This document shows, piece after piece, positions 33,772 through 41,965 of a stretch of 64,000 nucleotides of DNA. The notes under the pieces were generated by a model that was not told the origin of the DNA, did not search any database, and worked only from the letters and a program-made list of their open reading frames with translations. Source of the stretch: Actinoplanes philippinensis (GTDB taxonomy: Bacteria; Actinomycetota; Actinomycetes; Mycobacteriales; Micromonosporaceae); assembly GCF_900113015.1 (NCBI RefSeq), contig NZ_FONV01000007.1, positions 62,001-126,000 of the forward strand, read 5' to 3'. Position 1 is the stretch's first letter, and every line of letters starts with the position of its first letter. Made by a program: the position numbers and the translations under genes.

Positions 33772-35415
33772 ATGAGCAGCTGGGAGCTGACCGGCTACAC
33801 GACTGTTCGCGGGCTCGGCTCCGGCGCGTCCGGCAGCGTCGTGCTCGCCACCCACGACGAGACCGGCACCGCGGTCGCGATCAAGTACCTGACCCACGTG
33901 CTCGGCGACGAGGCCGCGTTCCGGGCCGCGTTCCGGCGCGAGGCCCAGCTGCTCGGCGAGATCGACGACCCCAACGTCTCCCGGCTGTACGAGTACGTCG
34001 AGTCCGCCGACGGCGCGGCGATCGTGATGGAGCTGGTCAACGGGGTGTCGCTGCGGCAGATGCTGCGCGAGCACGGCCCCACCACCCCCGAGGCGGCGCT
34101 CACGGTCCTGAAAGGCTCCCTCTCCGGGCTCGCCGCCGCCCACGCCCACGGTGTCGTGCACCGCGACTACAAGCCGGAGAATGTGCTGGTCACCGGTGAA
34201 GGGCTGAGCAAACTCGCCGACTTCGGCATCGCCACGCCGGTCGGTCAGGGCACCGGCACCGTCGTCACCGGCACACCCCGCTACATGGCCCCCGAGCAGT
34301 GGACCGGCGCGCCCGCCACCCCCGCCTGCGACATCTATGCCGCCACCGCCACGTTCTTCGAATGCCTCACCGGGCGGCCGCCGTACGACGGGGCGAACCT
34401 CTTCGCCCTCCACGAGCAGCACACCAACGCGCCCATCCCGACCGACCCCGCCCCCGAGCCGGTGCACGACCTGCTCCGGCACGGCCTGGCCAAACAGCCC
34501 GGCGACCGGCCGCCGCACGCGCTCGCCTTCCTGGAGATCCTGGAACAGGTGGCCGGCGCCGCCTACGGCGCGGACTGGGAGGACCGCGGGCTGCGGGAAC
34601 TCGCCCGCCGCGCCGCGCTGCTGGCCGCGCTGTGGCCGTTCCCGGACGGCAACGCCGGCGCCACCGCGGTCGCCACCACGACGCTCGGGGCCACCGCGGG
34701 CAGCGCTCGGAGCAACCGGACCTGGGCGGCGGTCGCCGGCGGCGCGGTGATCGTGGCCCTGCTGATCGGCGGAGCCGGTTACCAGTACGCGTCGGCCGCC
34801 GAGGAGGAGACCGTCGTCTCGGGCGGGCCGGTGGCCCCCGCCTCTCCCTCACCCGTTCCGGCGGCCGCCCCGCCGGGCGTCACACCGCCGGTCGTATCGG
34901 CCGGGCCGTCCGTCACGGCCGGCCCCTCACCGTCGGACCCCCCTGTCTCCTCCTCGCCGACCGGCGGCGGCAGCACGCCCAGCAAGTCGCCGTCCGTGAC
35001 GCCCAGCAAGTCGGCTCCGGCGTCGCCCAGCCCCTCGGTGAGCACCTCACCCACCCCGGCCGACACGACGGCGCCCACGGTCGGGACGGTCAGCGCCAAC
35101 CCGGCGGTCATCGAAGGGGAGAGCTGCCCGTACGGCTACCGGTCCAGCGCCGTCGCCGTCACCGTCACCGACGACGTGAGCGCGGCGGGAGATCTCACCG
35201 TCACGTTCCGCTACACGTTGAACGGGTCCACCGGCTCCGTCGGGATGACGTCGATCGGGCGGGGCCGTTTCCAGGGGACGCTGGGTCCGCTGCCCGGCCC
35301 GAAGACGACCACCCGCATCCCGATCACCGTCGTCGCCGTCGACGCCGCGAAGAACACCGGGCGATCGGCGTCCACCGCGTACGTGACCCTCAACAACTAC
35401 TGCACCCCTGGTTAG
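33772..35415 (+). CDS. Transmembrane Ser/Thr protein kinase (PknB-like)
   Basis: A 547-residue receptor-type kinase. The kinase domain (about 1-265) has the Gly loop GLGSGASGSVV, the ATP-binding Lys38, the catalytic HRDYKPEN (Asp132; Tyr replaces the usual Leu), DFG (150-152), GTPRYMAPE and the GRPPYDG region. One transmembrane helix (about 317-337) separates it from a Pro/Ser/Thr-rich stalk and a C-terminal extracellular beta-sandwich domain of about 100 residues with two Cys (SCPYGY and NNYCTPG) that probably bond. No PASTA repeats are present. The ATG has GGAG 8 nt upstream. It is followed after 45 bp by a membrane protein that may be its substrate or partner. Confidence 0.92.
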   Translation: MSSWELTGYTTVRGLGSGASGSVVLATHDETGTAVAIKYLTHVLGDEAAFRAAFRREAQLLGEIDDPNVSRLYEYVESADGAAIVMELVNGVSLRQMLREHGPTTPEAALTVLKGSLSGLAAAHAHGVVHRDYKPENVLVTGEGLSKLADFGIATPVGQGTGTVVTGTPRYMAPEQWTGAPATPACDIYAATATFFECLTGRPPYDGANLFALHEQHTNAPIPTDPAPEPVHDLLRHGLAKQPGDRPPHALAFLEILEQVAGAAYGADWEDRGLRELARRAALLAALWPFPDGNAGATAVATTTLGATAGSARSNRTWAAVAGGAVIVALLIGGAGYQYASAAEEETVVSGGPVAPASPSPVPAAAPPGVTPPVVSAGPSVTAGPSPSDPPVSSSPTGGGSTPSKSPSVTPSKSAPASPSPSVSTSPTPADTTAPTVGTVSANPAVIEGESCPYGYRSSAVAVTVTDDVSAAGDLTVTFRYTLNGSTGSVGMTSIGRGRFQGTLGPLPGPKTTTRIPITVVAVDAAKNTGRSASTAYVTLNNYCTPG

Positions 35416-35460
35416 GAGCGCGCCGGTGCCCACGCAGGTGACGAACCGGGGAGCGGCGGA

Positions 35461-36723
35461 GTGAACCGCCCGGAGGAGCCTTTCGACGACCCGGCCATGC
35501 CGGCCCCGGACGACCCTTGGGCGGCCGCGGACCTGCCGGGTCCCACGGTGTATCTGGGCACTCCCCTCCCCCAGCCGGATGCCACCGCCCAGCCCGCCCC
35601 CGACCCCGGCCGGCCGACCCTTCCGGGCCGGCCTGCCGCCTATCCCGGCCGGCCCGCCGCCGACCCTGGCCACCCTGGCGCCCACCCGGGTCAGCCTGGC
35701 GTCCACTCAGGTCAAGTCGTCGCTCAGCCTGGTCAGCCTGCCGTTCCACCGGGCCACGTTGTCGCCCAGGCTGGTCAGTCCGCTGCGCAGTCGGGGCAGC
35801 CTGTCGCTCAACCCGGCGGGCCCACCGTCCACTACGGCGACGCCACCGCTCACTTCGGCCAGTCCTCACCGCAGTCCGGCCATTTCGTGGCCCAGCCGGG
35901 CCCGCCTGGCTCCTCCTACGGCCAAGCCGCCAACCAGTTCGGCGGGGCCACCGGCCATCTCGGTCAAGCTGCCGGACAGGCCGCCGCAAATTCTGGGCAA
36001 CCCACCGCGTATCTCGGGCAATCGATGGGAAATCCCCCGCAGCCGACGGCTTCGTTCGGAGACGCCACCGTTCATCTCGGTCCATCGGCGGTCGGCCTCG
36101 GCGATCCGGGTCAGACCGTCAGCCTCGGGCCCGCCGACCTTCCCACGCATCCGGCCGGGCCGGAACCGACGGCCTACCACCCTCCGACTTCGCCGGTCGA
36201 CGGCTCGGTTCCGACCGTTCGTGCCCAGAACGAGCTCCGGTTCGGCCCAGGGGTGCCGGCGGCTCCCGCGGGTGCTCCCGCCTGGCCGGCGGGGACCGCG
36301 GCCCGCCGAAAGCGTCCGATCTGGCGCAGGTTGGTATCGCTGGTCTCCAGTTTGCTGACTCTCGTGCTGATCGGGGTGGTCGGCTTCTACATCTGGCAGC
36401 GGCTCAGCCCTCTGGAGGTGGAGGGCGTCACCGTGGCGGTCCCCCAGCCCGCCGGGAACCGTTGCGATGTCACCGTCGACGTGGTCGCCACCGTTCGCAC
36501 CAACGGCCGGAGCGGGGTGATCCGCTACCAGTGGTTCCGTTCGGACGCTCCACCGGGCGCGATCCTCACCGAACAGGTCGGAAGCGGCCAGCGCACCGCG
36601 GCCCTCACCCTCGCATGGACGTTCAGCGGCACAGGCAAAGCCACCGAAACCGCCACCGTCAACATCATCGAACCGTCACCGCTCCAGGTCGGCACACAGG
36701 TGGAATATCGCTGTCAGGGCTGA
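35461..36723 (+). CDS. Single-pass membrane protein with long low-complexity cytoplasmic tail
   Basis: A 420-residue protein of unknown function. Residues 1 to about 280 are Gln/Pro/Gly/Ala/His-rich, with degenerate repeats of the HPGQPG and AQPGQ kind, and several copies of a short Thr motif of the form T-[VA]-x-x-G (TVYLG, TVHYG, TAHFG, TAYLG, TVHLG, TVSLG). A basic patch (RRKRPIWRR) precedes one transmembrane helix (about 288-308). An outer domain of about 105 residues with two Cys (NRCDV, YRCQG) ends the protein; its Ig-like character resembles the outer domain of the kinase just upstream. The pairing and the regularly spaced Thr motifs suggest a kinase substrate or adaptor. This is inference. 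Confidence 0.75.
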   Translation: MNRPEEPFDDPAMPAPDDPWAAADLPGPTVYLGTPLPQPDATAQPAPDPGRPTLPGRPAAYPGRPAADPGHPGAHPGQPGVHSGQVVAQPGQPAVPPGHVVAQAGQSAAQSGQPVAQPGGPTVHYGDATAHFGQSSPQSGHFVAQPGPPGSSYGQAANQFGGATGHLGQAAGQAAANSGQPTAYLGQSMGNPPQPTASFGDATVHLGPSAVGLGDPGQTVSLGPADLPTHPAGPEPTAYHPPTSPVDGSVPTVRAQNELRFGPGVPAAPAGAPAWPAGTAARRKRPIWRRLVSLVSSLLTLVLIGVVGFYIWQRLSPLEVEGVTVAVPQPAGNRCDVTVDVVATVRTNGRSGVIRYQWFRSDAPPGAILTEQVGSGQRTAALTLAWTFSGTGKATETATVNIIEPSPLQVGTQVEYRCQG

Positions 36724-36800
36724 TTCTCTCATCCGCGCGACTCACCTTTTCCAGCCTTCGGTTCAAGAATTCCGGAGCGGATTTTGGCATGATCGAACAC

Positions 36801-36830
36801 TGACAGTTGCCGATCGGGGTGGAGCATAAT
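36801..36830 (+). promoter_or_regulatory. Candidate promoter of the repeat-rich gene, possibly leaderless
   Basis: TGACAG (36801-36806) and CATAAT (36825-36830) are separated by 18 bp and resemble sigma-70-type -35 and -10 boxes. The predicted transcription start would fall at or next to the ATG at 36837, giving a leaderless transcript, which fits the lack of a well-spaced ribosome site. Confidence 0.4.
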
Positions 36831-36836
36831 TCGTGC

Positions 36837-38567
36837 ATGGTTCAGGGGTCGCTGTTCAGCAGGGCGGAAATCGCCTCGATACGCAACCGAACCGCGTCTC
36901 GTAACTATTCTGCGGAGCGTGAAGAATTCCGCCGCGATCACGAGAAGCGCCGCGCTTGGGGTTTGCAGCGCCGTCACGCCGAGAAGCTACGCCGCCTTCA
37001 CCCGGCGGCTCCATCGTTCACGGGGGCGCGGCACGCCCCGTCGGCTCCCGACGCACCACACGCTCGCTCAGTTCCAGGCCCACAACCAGTTCCGTCGCCT
37101 CCACCGCCGCGACCGGCTTCGTCAGGCGCCGGACCGCGACGGCTTCCTTTGGTCCCAGGGCCGCGAGGGGCTGCGGCTGCGCGGAGGGATGGCCTGCCGC
37201 CAGAGGCAGCGCTTTTGCGGGCTTCGGCGCCCGCCGTGGCGGCTGACCCCTCACCCACCAGTTCGCCGGCAGCAGTCGTTCCGGCGCTACCAGGTGCGGC
37301 GACCGCCGACGTTCCTGCGCCATCAGGTGCGGCGACCGCCGAAGTCTCCGCGCCGCCAAGTGCGGCAACCACCGGCCTTCCGACGCCACCAGATGCGGCG
37401 ACCGCCGACGTTCCGACGCCATCAGATGCGGCGACCGCCCACGTTTCCGCGCCGCCAAGTGCGGTAACCACTGGCCTTCCGACGCCACCAGATGCGGCGA
37501 CCGCCGACGTTCCGGCGCCACCAAGTGCGGCAACCGCCGACGTTCCCGCGCCACCAAGTGCGGCAACCGCCGACGTTCCCGCGCCACCAAGTGCGGCAAC
37601 CGCCTGCGGTCCGTCCATCGAGTTAGCCATGGCCGCGATGCCAGCGGCATCGGCGACCGCAGCGGTCCAGCCCACGCCGGCCGCCGCGACTCGACCGACG
37701 ACGCCATCTTGGAAGATCCCTGAGCCGCCTTCAGCGACCTGGCCGACAGCTGCGTCAGTGGCGGCCACCACCAGATCAGCGCCGACGGTCACCCCCACAG
37801 TCGCTCGCAGAGCTGCGATACCCATAACCACCACTGCGCTGGTCGCGAGGGGTTCGGCCGACTCGGTGGTCACGGTTCCGGCTACCGCAGTCCGCAGGCC
37901 GGCCAGTTGCGCCACTGCGATCGGCCCATCGGCTTCGCTTTCCGTCGCTGCGGCAGGATTTCCGCTGGCCAGCCCAGTCATGACCATAGTCGAACGAACG
38001 TTCACCACCGGCGGTCGAGGCCTGCCACCAGTGGTGTGTTCTCCGCTGGCCACCTCACTGCTACGAGCAAACCAGTGCGAACGACGGTGGGTTGGGCTGC
38101 ACCGTCGACCACGGCGGCAAAACCAGGACGGGCCGCCTTCACCACTGTGGCAGGACCAGGACGGACCGACTTCACCACTGTGGCAGGACCAGGACGGGCC
38201 AGCTTCACCACGGCGGCAGGACCAGGACGGGCCGCCTTCACCACTGTGGCCGGTCAGCCGGCGGCCACCACCAGTCGATCTCCACCGTTGCCGCCGTACC
38301 GGTGAGATGGTTGCCCTCGATGGGCGACCCACTGCTCACGAAGACGCCGGTCGGCTGCCGGGAGCGACCGGAGACCCGCGGCAGCGGTGGATTCCGCAAA
38401 CTCATCGGTCTCATCGGCCTCATCGGTTGGGGCTCGGCGACTGCCCGCCGCCTGCACCACCGGCCGACAACAACGAACCGTCGTGTGCCGCCACGGCTGT
38501 CGCATCGGCCGGATCGCCTTGGTCTCGATTCTGGTCGCGGCGGGTGTGCCGACCTCGGGCTCCCTGA
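36837..38567 (+). CDS. Long Ala/Pro-rich repeat protein of unknown function
   Basis: An open frame of 576 codons. The first 60 or so residues (SRAEIASIRNRTASRNYSAE, then a charged helix EEFRRDHEKRRAWGLQRRHAEKLRRL) look like a real, ordered N-terminal segment. The rest is low complexity: Pro/Ala-rich, nine 11-residue repeats of the ATADVPAPPSA type (about residues 155-253), a Thr/Ala/Val-rich section, and four 11-residue repeats of the QDQDGPPSPLW type (about 428-471). Third-position GC falls well below neighbouring genes, and other frames are also open because both repeat units are 33 bp. In the second repeat block a different frame gives a more uniform Ala/Thr/Gly composition, so a frameshift near 38.0-38.1 kb is possible. 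No signal peptide or clear membrane helix is seen. Confidence 0.45.
   Translation: MVQGSLFSRAEIASIRNRTASRNYSAEREEFRRDHEKRRAWGLQRRHAEKLRRLHPAAPSFTGARHAPSAPDAPHARSVPGPQPVPSPPPPRPASSGAGPRRLPLVPGPRGAAAARRDGLPPEAALLRASAPAVAADPSPTSSPAAVVPALPGAATADVPAPSGAATAEVSAPPSAATTGLPTPPDAATADVPTPSDAATAHVSAPPSAVTTGLPTPPDAATADVPAPPSAATADVPAPPSAATADVPAPPSAATACGPSIELAMAAMPAASATAAVQPTPAAATRPTTPSWKIPEPPSATWPTAASVAATTRSAPTVTPTVARRAAIPITTTALVARGSADSVVTVPATAVRRPASCATAIGPSASLSVAAAGFPLASPVMTIVERTFTTGGRGLPPVVCSPLATSLLRANQCERRWVGLHRRPRRQNQDGPPSPLWQDQDGPTSPLWQDQDGPASPRRQDQDGPPSPLWPVSRRPPPVDLHRCRRTGEMVALDGRPTAHEDAGRLPGATGDPRQRWIPQTHRSHRPHRLGLGDCPPPAPPADNNEPSCAATAVASAGSPWSRFWSRRVCRPRAP
37299..37595. repeat. 33-bp minisatellite, nine copies
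   Basis: Nine contiguous 33-bp units encode variants of an 11-residue motif (ATADVPAPPSA, ATTGLPTPPDA and similar). The last three copies are nearly identical at DNA level, suggesting recent expansion; the earlier ones alternate between two subtypes. Confidence 0.9.
38118..38249. repeat. Second 33-bp minisatellite, four copies
   Basis: Four contiguous 33-bp units containing CAGGACCAGGACGGGCC, unrelated in sequence to the nine-copy array 500 bp upstream but of the same length. In the annotated frame they encode QDQDGPPSPLW-type repeats. Confidence 0.9.
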
Positions 38568-39018
38568 GCGGCTCGCGGTGGAATTTTGATGAATTCGTGT
38601 GGTCGGTGCAGGGCGTGGGTGGCGGTTTCACTCGGCGGGTGCGTTTCGGGCAAGGCTTGTGGTGGTTTCTGTGCGATGGCCGGCGTTAATTATGATGACC
38701 GTTTTCTTTCTTCTGCATTGTTTCCTGCGTCGCGGCTGGTGCGATCAAGCTCCAGTTCTTGCAAGGGTTTGCATATGCCGGTTCGTATTCTTGCCGTCAC
38801 CACGCTCATTGCCGTCTCGTTCTGTAACGGCCCAGACTCGGGAGCGGGTGCCGGGAGACGCTTGGCAGCGCCTGCGAGTTGTCGGGCCCGCCGCTCTCCG
38901 AGGGCGAGCCGGCCCGGGGAGGGTTGCCGGGTGGGAGGCGGGACTATGCCCTTTGGTAGAGGCGAGTTCGGCTCGTAGGCAGAAGTGCCTGGTGGCCGGG
39001 GTCCATAGCCTTCTCTGC
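38568..39018. other. Gene-poor stretch before the Clp-N-like gene
   Basis: A 451-bp region with AT-rich patches (for example 38690-38730) and no convincing gene. Several frames are open across it, but none has a plausible start with a ribosome site or recognisable protein. It should contain the promoter for the gene at 39019; I see no clear boxes. Confidence 0.4.
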
Positions 39019-39996
39019 ATGGCTGTCACGTTCACCGGGGATGACCGGTTTCCCGCAGTTCTCGCCTCTGCCCGGGCTGCTGCCCGTGAGGAGCTCGGCA
39101 CGGTTCATCTGCTGGCGGGGATGGCCGTCGCCGCGCCGGAGATCACGGAGCTGCTGGGGGTCTTCGACATCACGCCGGCCGTGCTTCGGGCGGTGCTTCG
39201 GGAACGGGTGATCGGTGACGGGCCGGCGCCGCCGGTGGCTGCGGTCATCCGGGGACACGAGTCGCTGGCGCTCACCGCGGGGCTGCGTGCGGCGCTGGTG
39301 CGGTGTGCCGCGTACCACTCGGGTAAGCGCACTTCGCAGCAGTTGCTGGCGACCATTCTCGACGATCCGGGTACGGGGGCGGTGACTCTGCTGCGGTTCT
39401 GCGGGGCTGATGTCGAAGCGGTGCGGCGGGCGCTGAGGACCGGGCAGCTGCCAGGGCGCACGGAGCGGCTCCCGGAGGCGCTGGGGGCGGTTCGGGACAG
39501 GTTGATCGGGCGGCAGCAGTACCGCGGGCGTGGCCCACGTGACTTTCTGATCTCGCTGTTCACGAGGGCGAACGTCAACTACGCGGCCGATCCTGTCCTG
39601 TGGGCCTCGCTGGAAGCCGACGACGTCGCGAAGCGGCACGGCCGGGTGACCCGTACCGATGATGTGTTGCTTGCGATGGTCACGACGTTCGAGGTGGCCG
39701 AGGCCTATCCGCATCTGACCGGCGGCGCCGCCGAACTCTACGACGGCATCCGCCGGTTGCTTGCCGGGGTGGACCGGGACGAGCTGGTCGCGGCGGCGGC
39801 AACCGAACCGGGCGATGACGAGGTGCCGCTGAGGAGCCTGCTGCGGCATGGTCCGGGGCGTCCGCACGACACGGCCGCGCTGCTGGAGGCGCTCACCGCG
39901 CATCCGGGGACGCGGGCCGCTCGTGTGCTGCGCGCGGTGGGCGGGTATCCCCTGCTCACGGCACGGACCCCCGTCCCGGTCGGAAGCGGCGCATGA
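39019..39996 (+). CDS. Clp N-terminal-domain-like protein without ATPase
   Basis: A 325-residue soluble protein. The start region (FPAVLASARAAAREELGTVHLLAGMAVAAPEITELLGVFDITPAVLRAVL) has the pattern of a Clp_N repeat: a helix, the T-x-HLL motif, then a helix pair. Similar halves recur further on (ALVRCAAYHSGKRTSQQLLATILDDP, then GADVEAVRRAL; RANVNYAADPVLWASLEADDVAKRHGR, then DDVLLAMVTTFEVA). Stand-alone Clp_N proteins occur in actinobacteria and may recognise substrates or partners of Clp proteases. No AAA domain is present. The ATG lacks a strong ribosome site. It follows the repeat-rich region and is not obviously in an operon. Confidence 0.65.
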   Translation: MAVTFTGDDRFPAVLASARAAAREELGTVHLLAGMAVAAPEITELLGVFDITPAVLRAVLRERVIGDGPAPPVAAVIRGHESLALTAGLRAALVRCAAYHSGKRTSQQLLATILDDPGTGAVTLLRFCGADVEAVRRALRTGQLPGRTERLPEALGAVRDRLIGRQQYRGRGPRDFLISLFTRANVNYAADPVLWASLEADDVAKRHGRVTRTDDVLLAMVTTFEVAEAYPHLTGGAAELYDGIRRLLAGVDRDELVAAAATEPGDDEVPLRSLLRHGPGRPHDTAALLEALTAHPGTRAARVLRAVGGYPLLTARTPVPVGSGA

Positions 39997-40838
39997 GCGG
40001 GGAGCCGCCGGGCGCCTGGGTGGGGCAGGTCGTCGGTCGAAGCGGCAAGAAGTGCGCCGGCTCACCTCGACGAAGGGGCTGACGGACCTGCCACCGCGGA
40101 TCCCCTCGCGTGGCTCGCGGCTGAAACCCGCTCGTCTCGGGAGGCCCGTGCGGACACACGCTCGTCGGCAGTGGCCGGGAAACGATGGCGCTTCGCAGCT
40201 CCCTGAAGAGTCCTTACCCCTCGCGCCTTGCCGGGCCGAGGCCGGCCGGAAGGCCGCGGGACCAGGGCCGGCCGGAAGGCCGCGGGACCAGGGCCGGCCG
40301 GAAGGCCGCGGGACCAGGGCCGGCCGGAAGGCCGCGGGACCAGGGCCGGCCGGAAGGCCGCGGGACCAGGGCCGGCCGGAAGGCAGTAGGACCAGGGCCG
40401 GCCAAGAAGCCGCAAGAACAGACCCAGCCGGAAAACCACAGGACCAGGGCCGGCCAATAAGCCGAAGGACCAGGGCCGACCAAGAAGCCACAGGACCAGG
40501 GGCGGCCGCGCTGAGAGGCGCGCACCGTGTAAGCATGGCTCGGGCCAGCGTGTGGGTGACGATCCGAAGGCCGAGCGCATCGGCGACCGCAGCGGTGAAC
40601 CCGCTCGCACCGGTGATTCAGGCGCCGGGAAGGAAACCGCCGGACGAATCGCTGGGCCGCAAGCCCGCCGATCCCGGCCGAGGAAGAGGAAGACGGCCGA
40701 ACGGGGGCCGACCCACAAACTGAGCGCGATCGTGGCCTGCCCAGGTGGCAGGACCCGCGACGGCTCGTCCGCTGCCCGGCAGCCGGCGGACGAGACGAAG
40801 CGGCGGCCAAGCCTGCCCGCCGCTTCGTCAGAGAATCG
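39997..40838. other. Non-coding stretch holding a 26-bp tandem array
   Basis: An 842-bp region between the Clp-N-like gene and the convergent SEC-C gene. Its centre is a ten-copy 26-bp repeat (40241-40500). All frames are open through the array because of its composition, but none shows a credible start, ribosome site or domain. Outside the array I see nothing recognisable. Confidence 0.6.
40241..40500. repeat. 26-bp tandem repeat, about ten copies
   Basis: Units of 26 bp containing GCCGGCCGGAAGG then CCGCGGGACCAGG. The first five copies are essentially identical, the sixth has a few changes, and copies seven to ten are progressively diverged. Because 26 is not a multiple of three, every frame cycles through the same peptide, which argues against coding. 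Each unit contains the palindrome GGCCGGCC or a remnant of it. Confidence 0.93.
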
Positions 40839-41825
40839 TCAGCTGCGGGACCGAGGCAGGCAGCACTTCTTGTACTTGAGGCCCGACCCGCACCAGCAGG
40901 AGCCGTTGCGCTCCGGCGGCCACGGGATGCGGGCGGCGCCGGTGGCGAGCGTGGTGGCGTAGGCGGAACGGTTCTCCCCTGTCACCGGATCGCCGCCCAC
41001 TCCGGCCTGCCTGGTCAGCGCGTCGACCGAGCCGGGGAACACGGCCAGATCGGCGCGGCCCGTGCCGGCCAGGCGGACCAGTTCGCGCTCCAGGCGGGCG
41101 CGGTGCTCGTCCCAGGTCGCGCCGTACACCTCGGTCTGCTTCGCCAGACGGTCGAACTCCGGCCGGGGCCAGAACACCAGGTCCTCGGCGGGGGCGGTCG
41201 CCGCGCGGGCGGACGCGTTCGCCAGTCTGGTCTCCAGGCGCTCGGCCAGGTTGTCGTGGGTGTCGTGCTGACGGCCCAGCGCGTGCCGCAACCGGTGGCG
41301 CTGCTGCAGCAGGAAGAACAGCACTCCGGCGTCGTCGGCGTCGGCCGGCTCGGTGGCGCCGCGCTCGGCCAGCACCTCCTGCACCGCCTCGGTCAGCCAC
41401 GTCTCCGCCTCACGGCCGCGATTGCCGACCGCCAGGGCCGCGGTGATGTAGGCGGGGGCATCCGGATACTGCGTGAGCAGCGGGCGCAGTGGCTCGATCT
41501 CGGCGAACGCCTCATCGCCGCGACCGGCGCGGAACAGGATCCGTGCCCGGAGCGCGCGCGCTCCGGCGGCTGGACTGTCGTCGCGTTTGCCGTACGCCTC
41601 CAAGGCTCCGTCGACGTATCGCAGCGCCGCGTCGAGCTTGGAGCGGCTCTCGGCGATCTCCGCGGCGAGGGTCAGCGCTAGGCCGGCATCCTGCGGGTCG
41701 GCGAGGCGCCCGTCGCGAGCGGCGTCGGCCAGGTCAGCGGCCACACCGAGCGGGTCGGCGGCGCCGAGAGCGGACTGCCGGATCTCATTGAGGTCGGCGC
41801 TGGTCAGATCTGCTTTCAAGGACAC
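40839..41825 (-). CDS. SEC-C motif protein with helical-repeat body
   Basis: A 328-residue soluble protein. The C-terminus carries a SEC-C zinc motif, CWCGSGLKYKKCC, as at the end of SecA, which binds zinc and contacts nucleic acid or partner proteins. The preceding roughly 290 residues are alpha-helical with TPR-like pairs (LALTLAAEIAESRSKLDAALRYVDGALEAY; ALRARILFRAGRGDEAFAEIEPLRPLL). The start is a GTG with only a weak ribosome site. SEC-C proteins of this form are widespread in actinobacteria and their function is not established. The gene stands alone. Confidence 0.82.
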   Translation of the reverse strand: MSLKADLTSADLNEIRQSALGAADPLGVAADLADAARDGRLADPQDAGLALTLAAEIAESRSKLDAALRYVDGALEAYGKRDDSPAAGARALRARILFRAGRGDEAFAEIEPLRPLLTQYPDAPAYITAALAVGNRGREAETWLTEAVQEVLAERGATEPADADDAGVLFFLLQQRHRLRHALGRQHDTHDNLAERLETRLANASARAATAPAEDLVFWPRPEFDRLAKQTEVYGATWDEHRARLERELVRLAGTGRADLAVFPGSVDALTRQAGVGGDPVTGENRSAYATTLATGAARIPWPPERNGSCWCGSGLKYKKCCLPRSRS

Positions 41826-41965
41826 GCCGCCACGCTACTGCGGACGGCCGCGCAGCGCTGTTGATCTGAATCACTTCAGCGAGGGACAGACGGCGGATTC
41901 GGCTCAATTCGCGACAACTCGCGTGGCGAACTAGATTGATATGCGCCGATTAATGGGAGGTGTAC

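Noticed and set aside
37299..38249. CRISPR array
   Set aside because: The repeats are directly tandem without unique spacers, are coding-length multiples of three, and no cas gene is present.
36998..38332. Leftward open frame opposite the repeat-rich gene
   Set aside because: It consists only of the reverse of the minisatellites (Gly/Ala/Val-rich) and has no ordered segment, whereas the rightward frame has a credible N-terminus and promoter.
40241..40500. Coding repeat protein in the 26-bp array
   Set aside because: The unit length shifts frame at each copy, no start with a ribosome site precedes it, and all three frames give the same low-complexity peptide.
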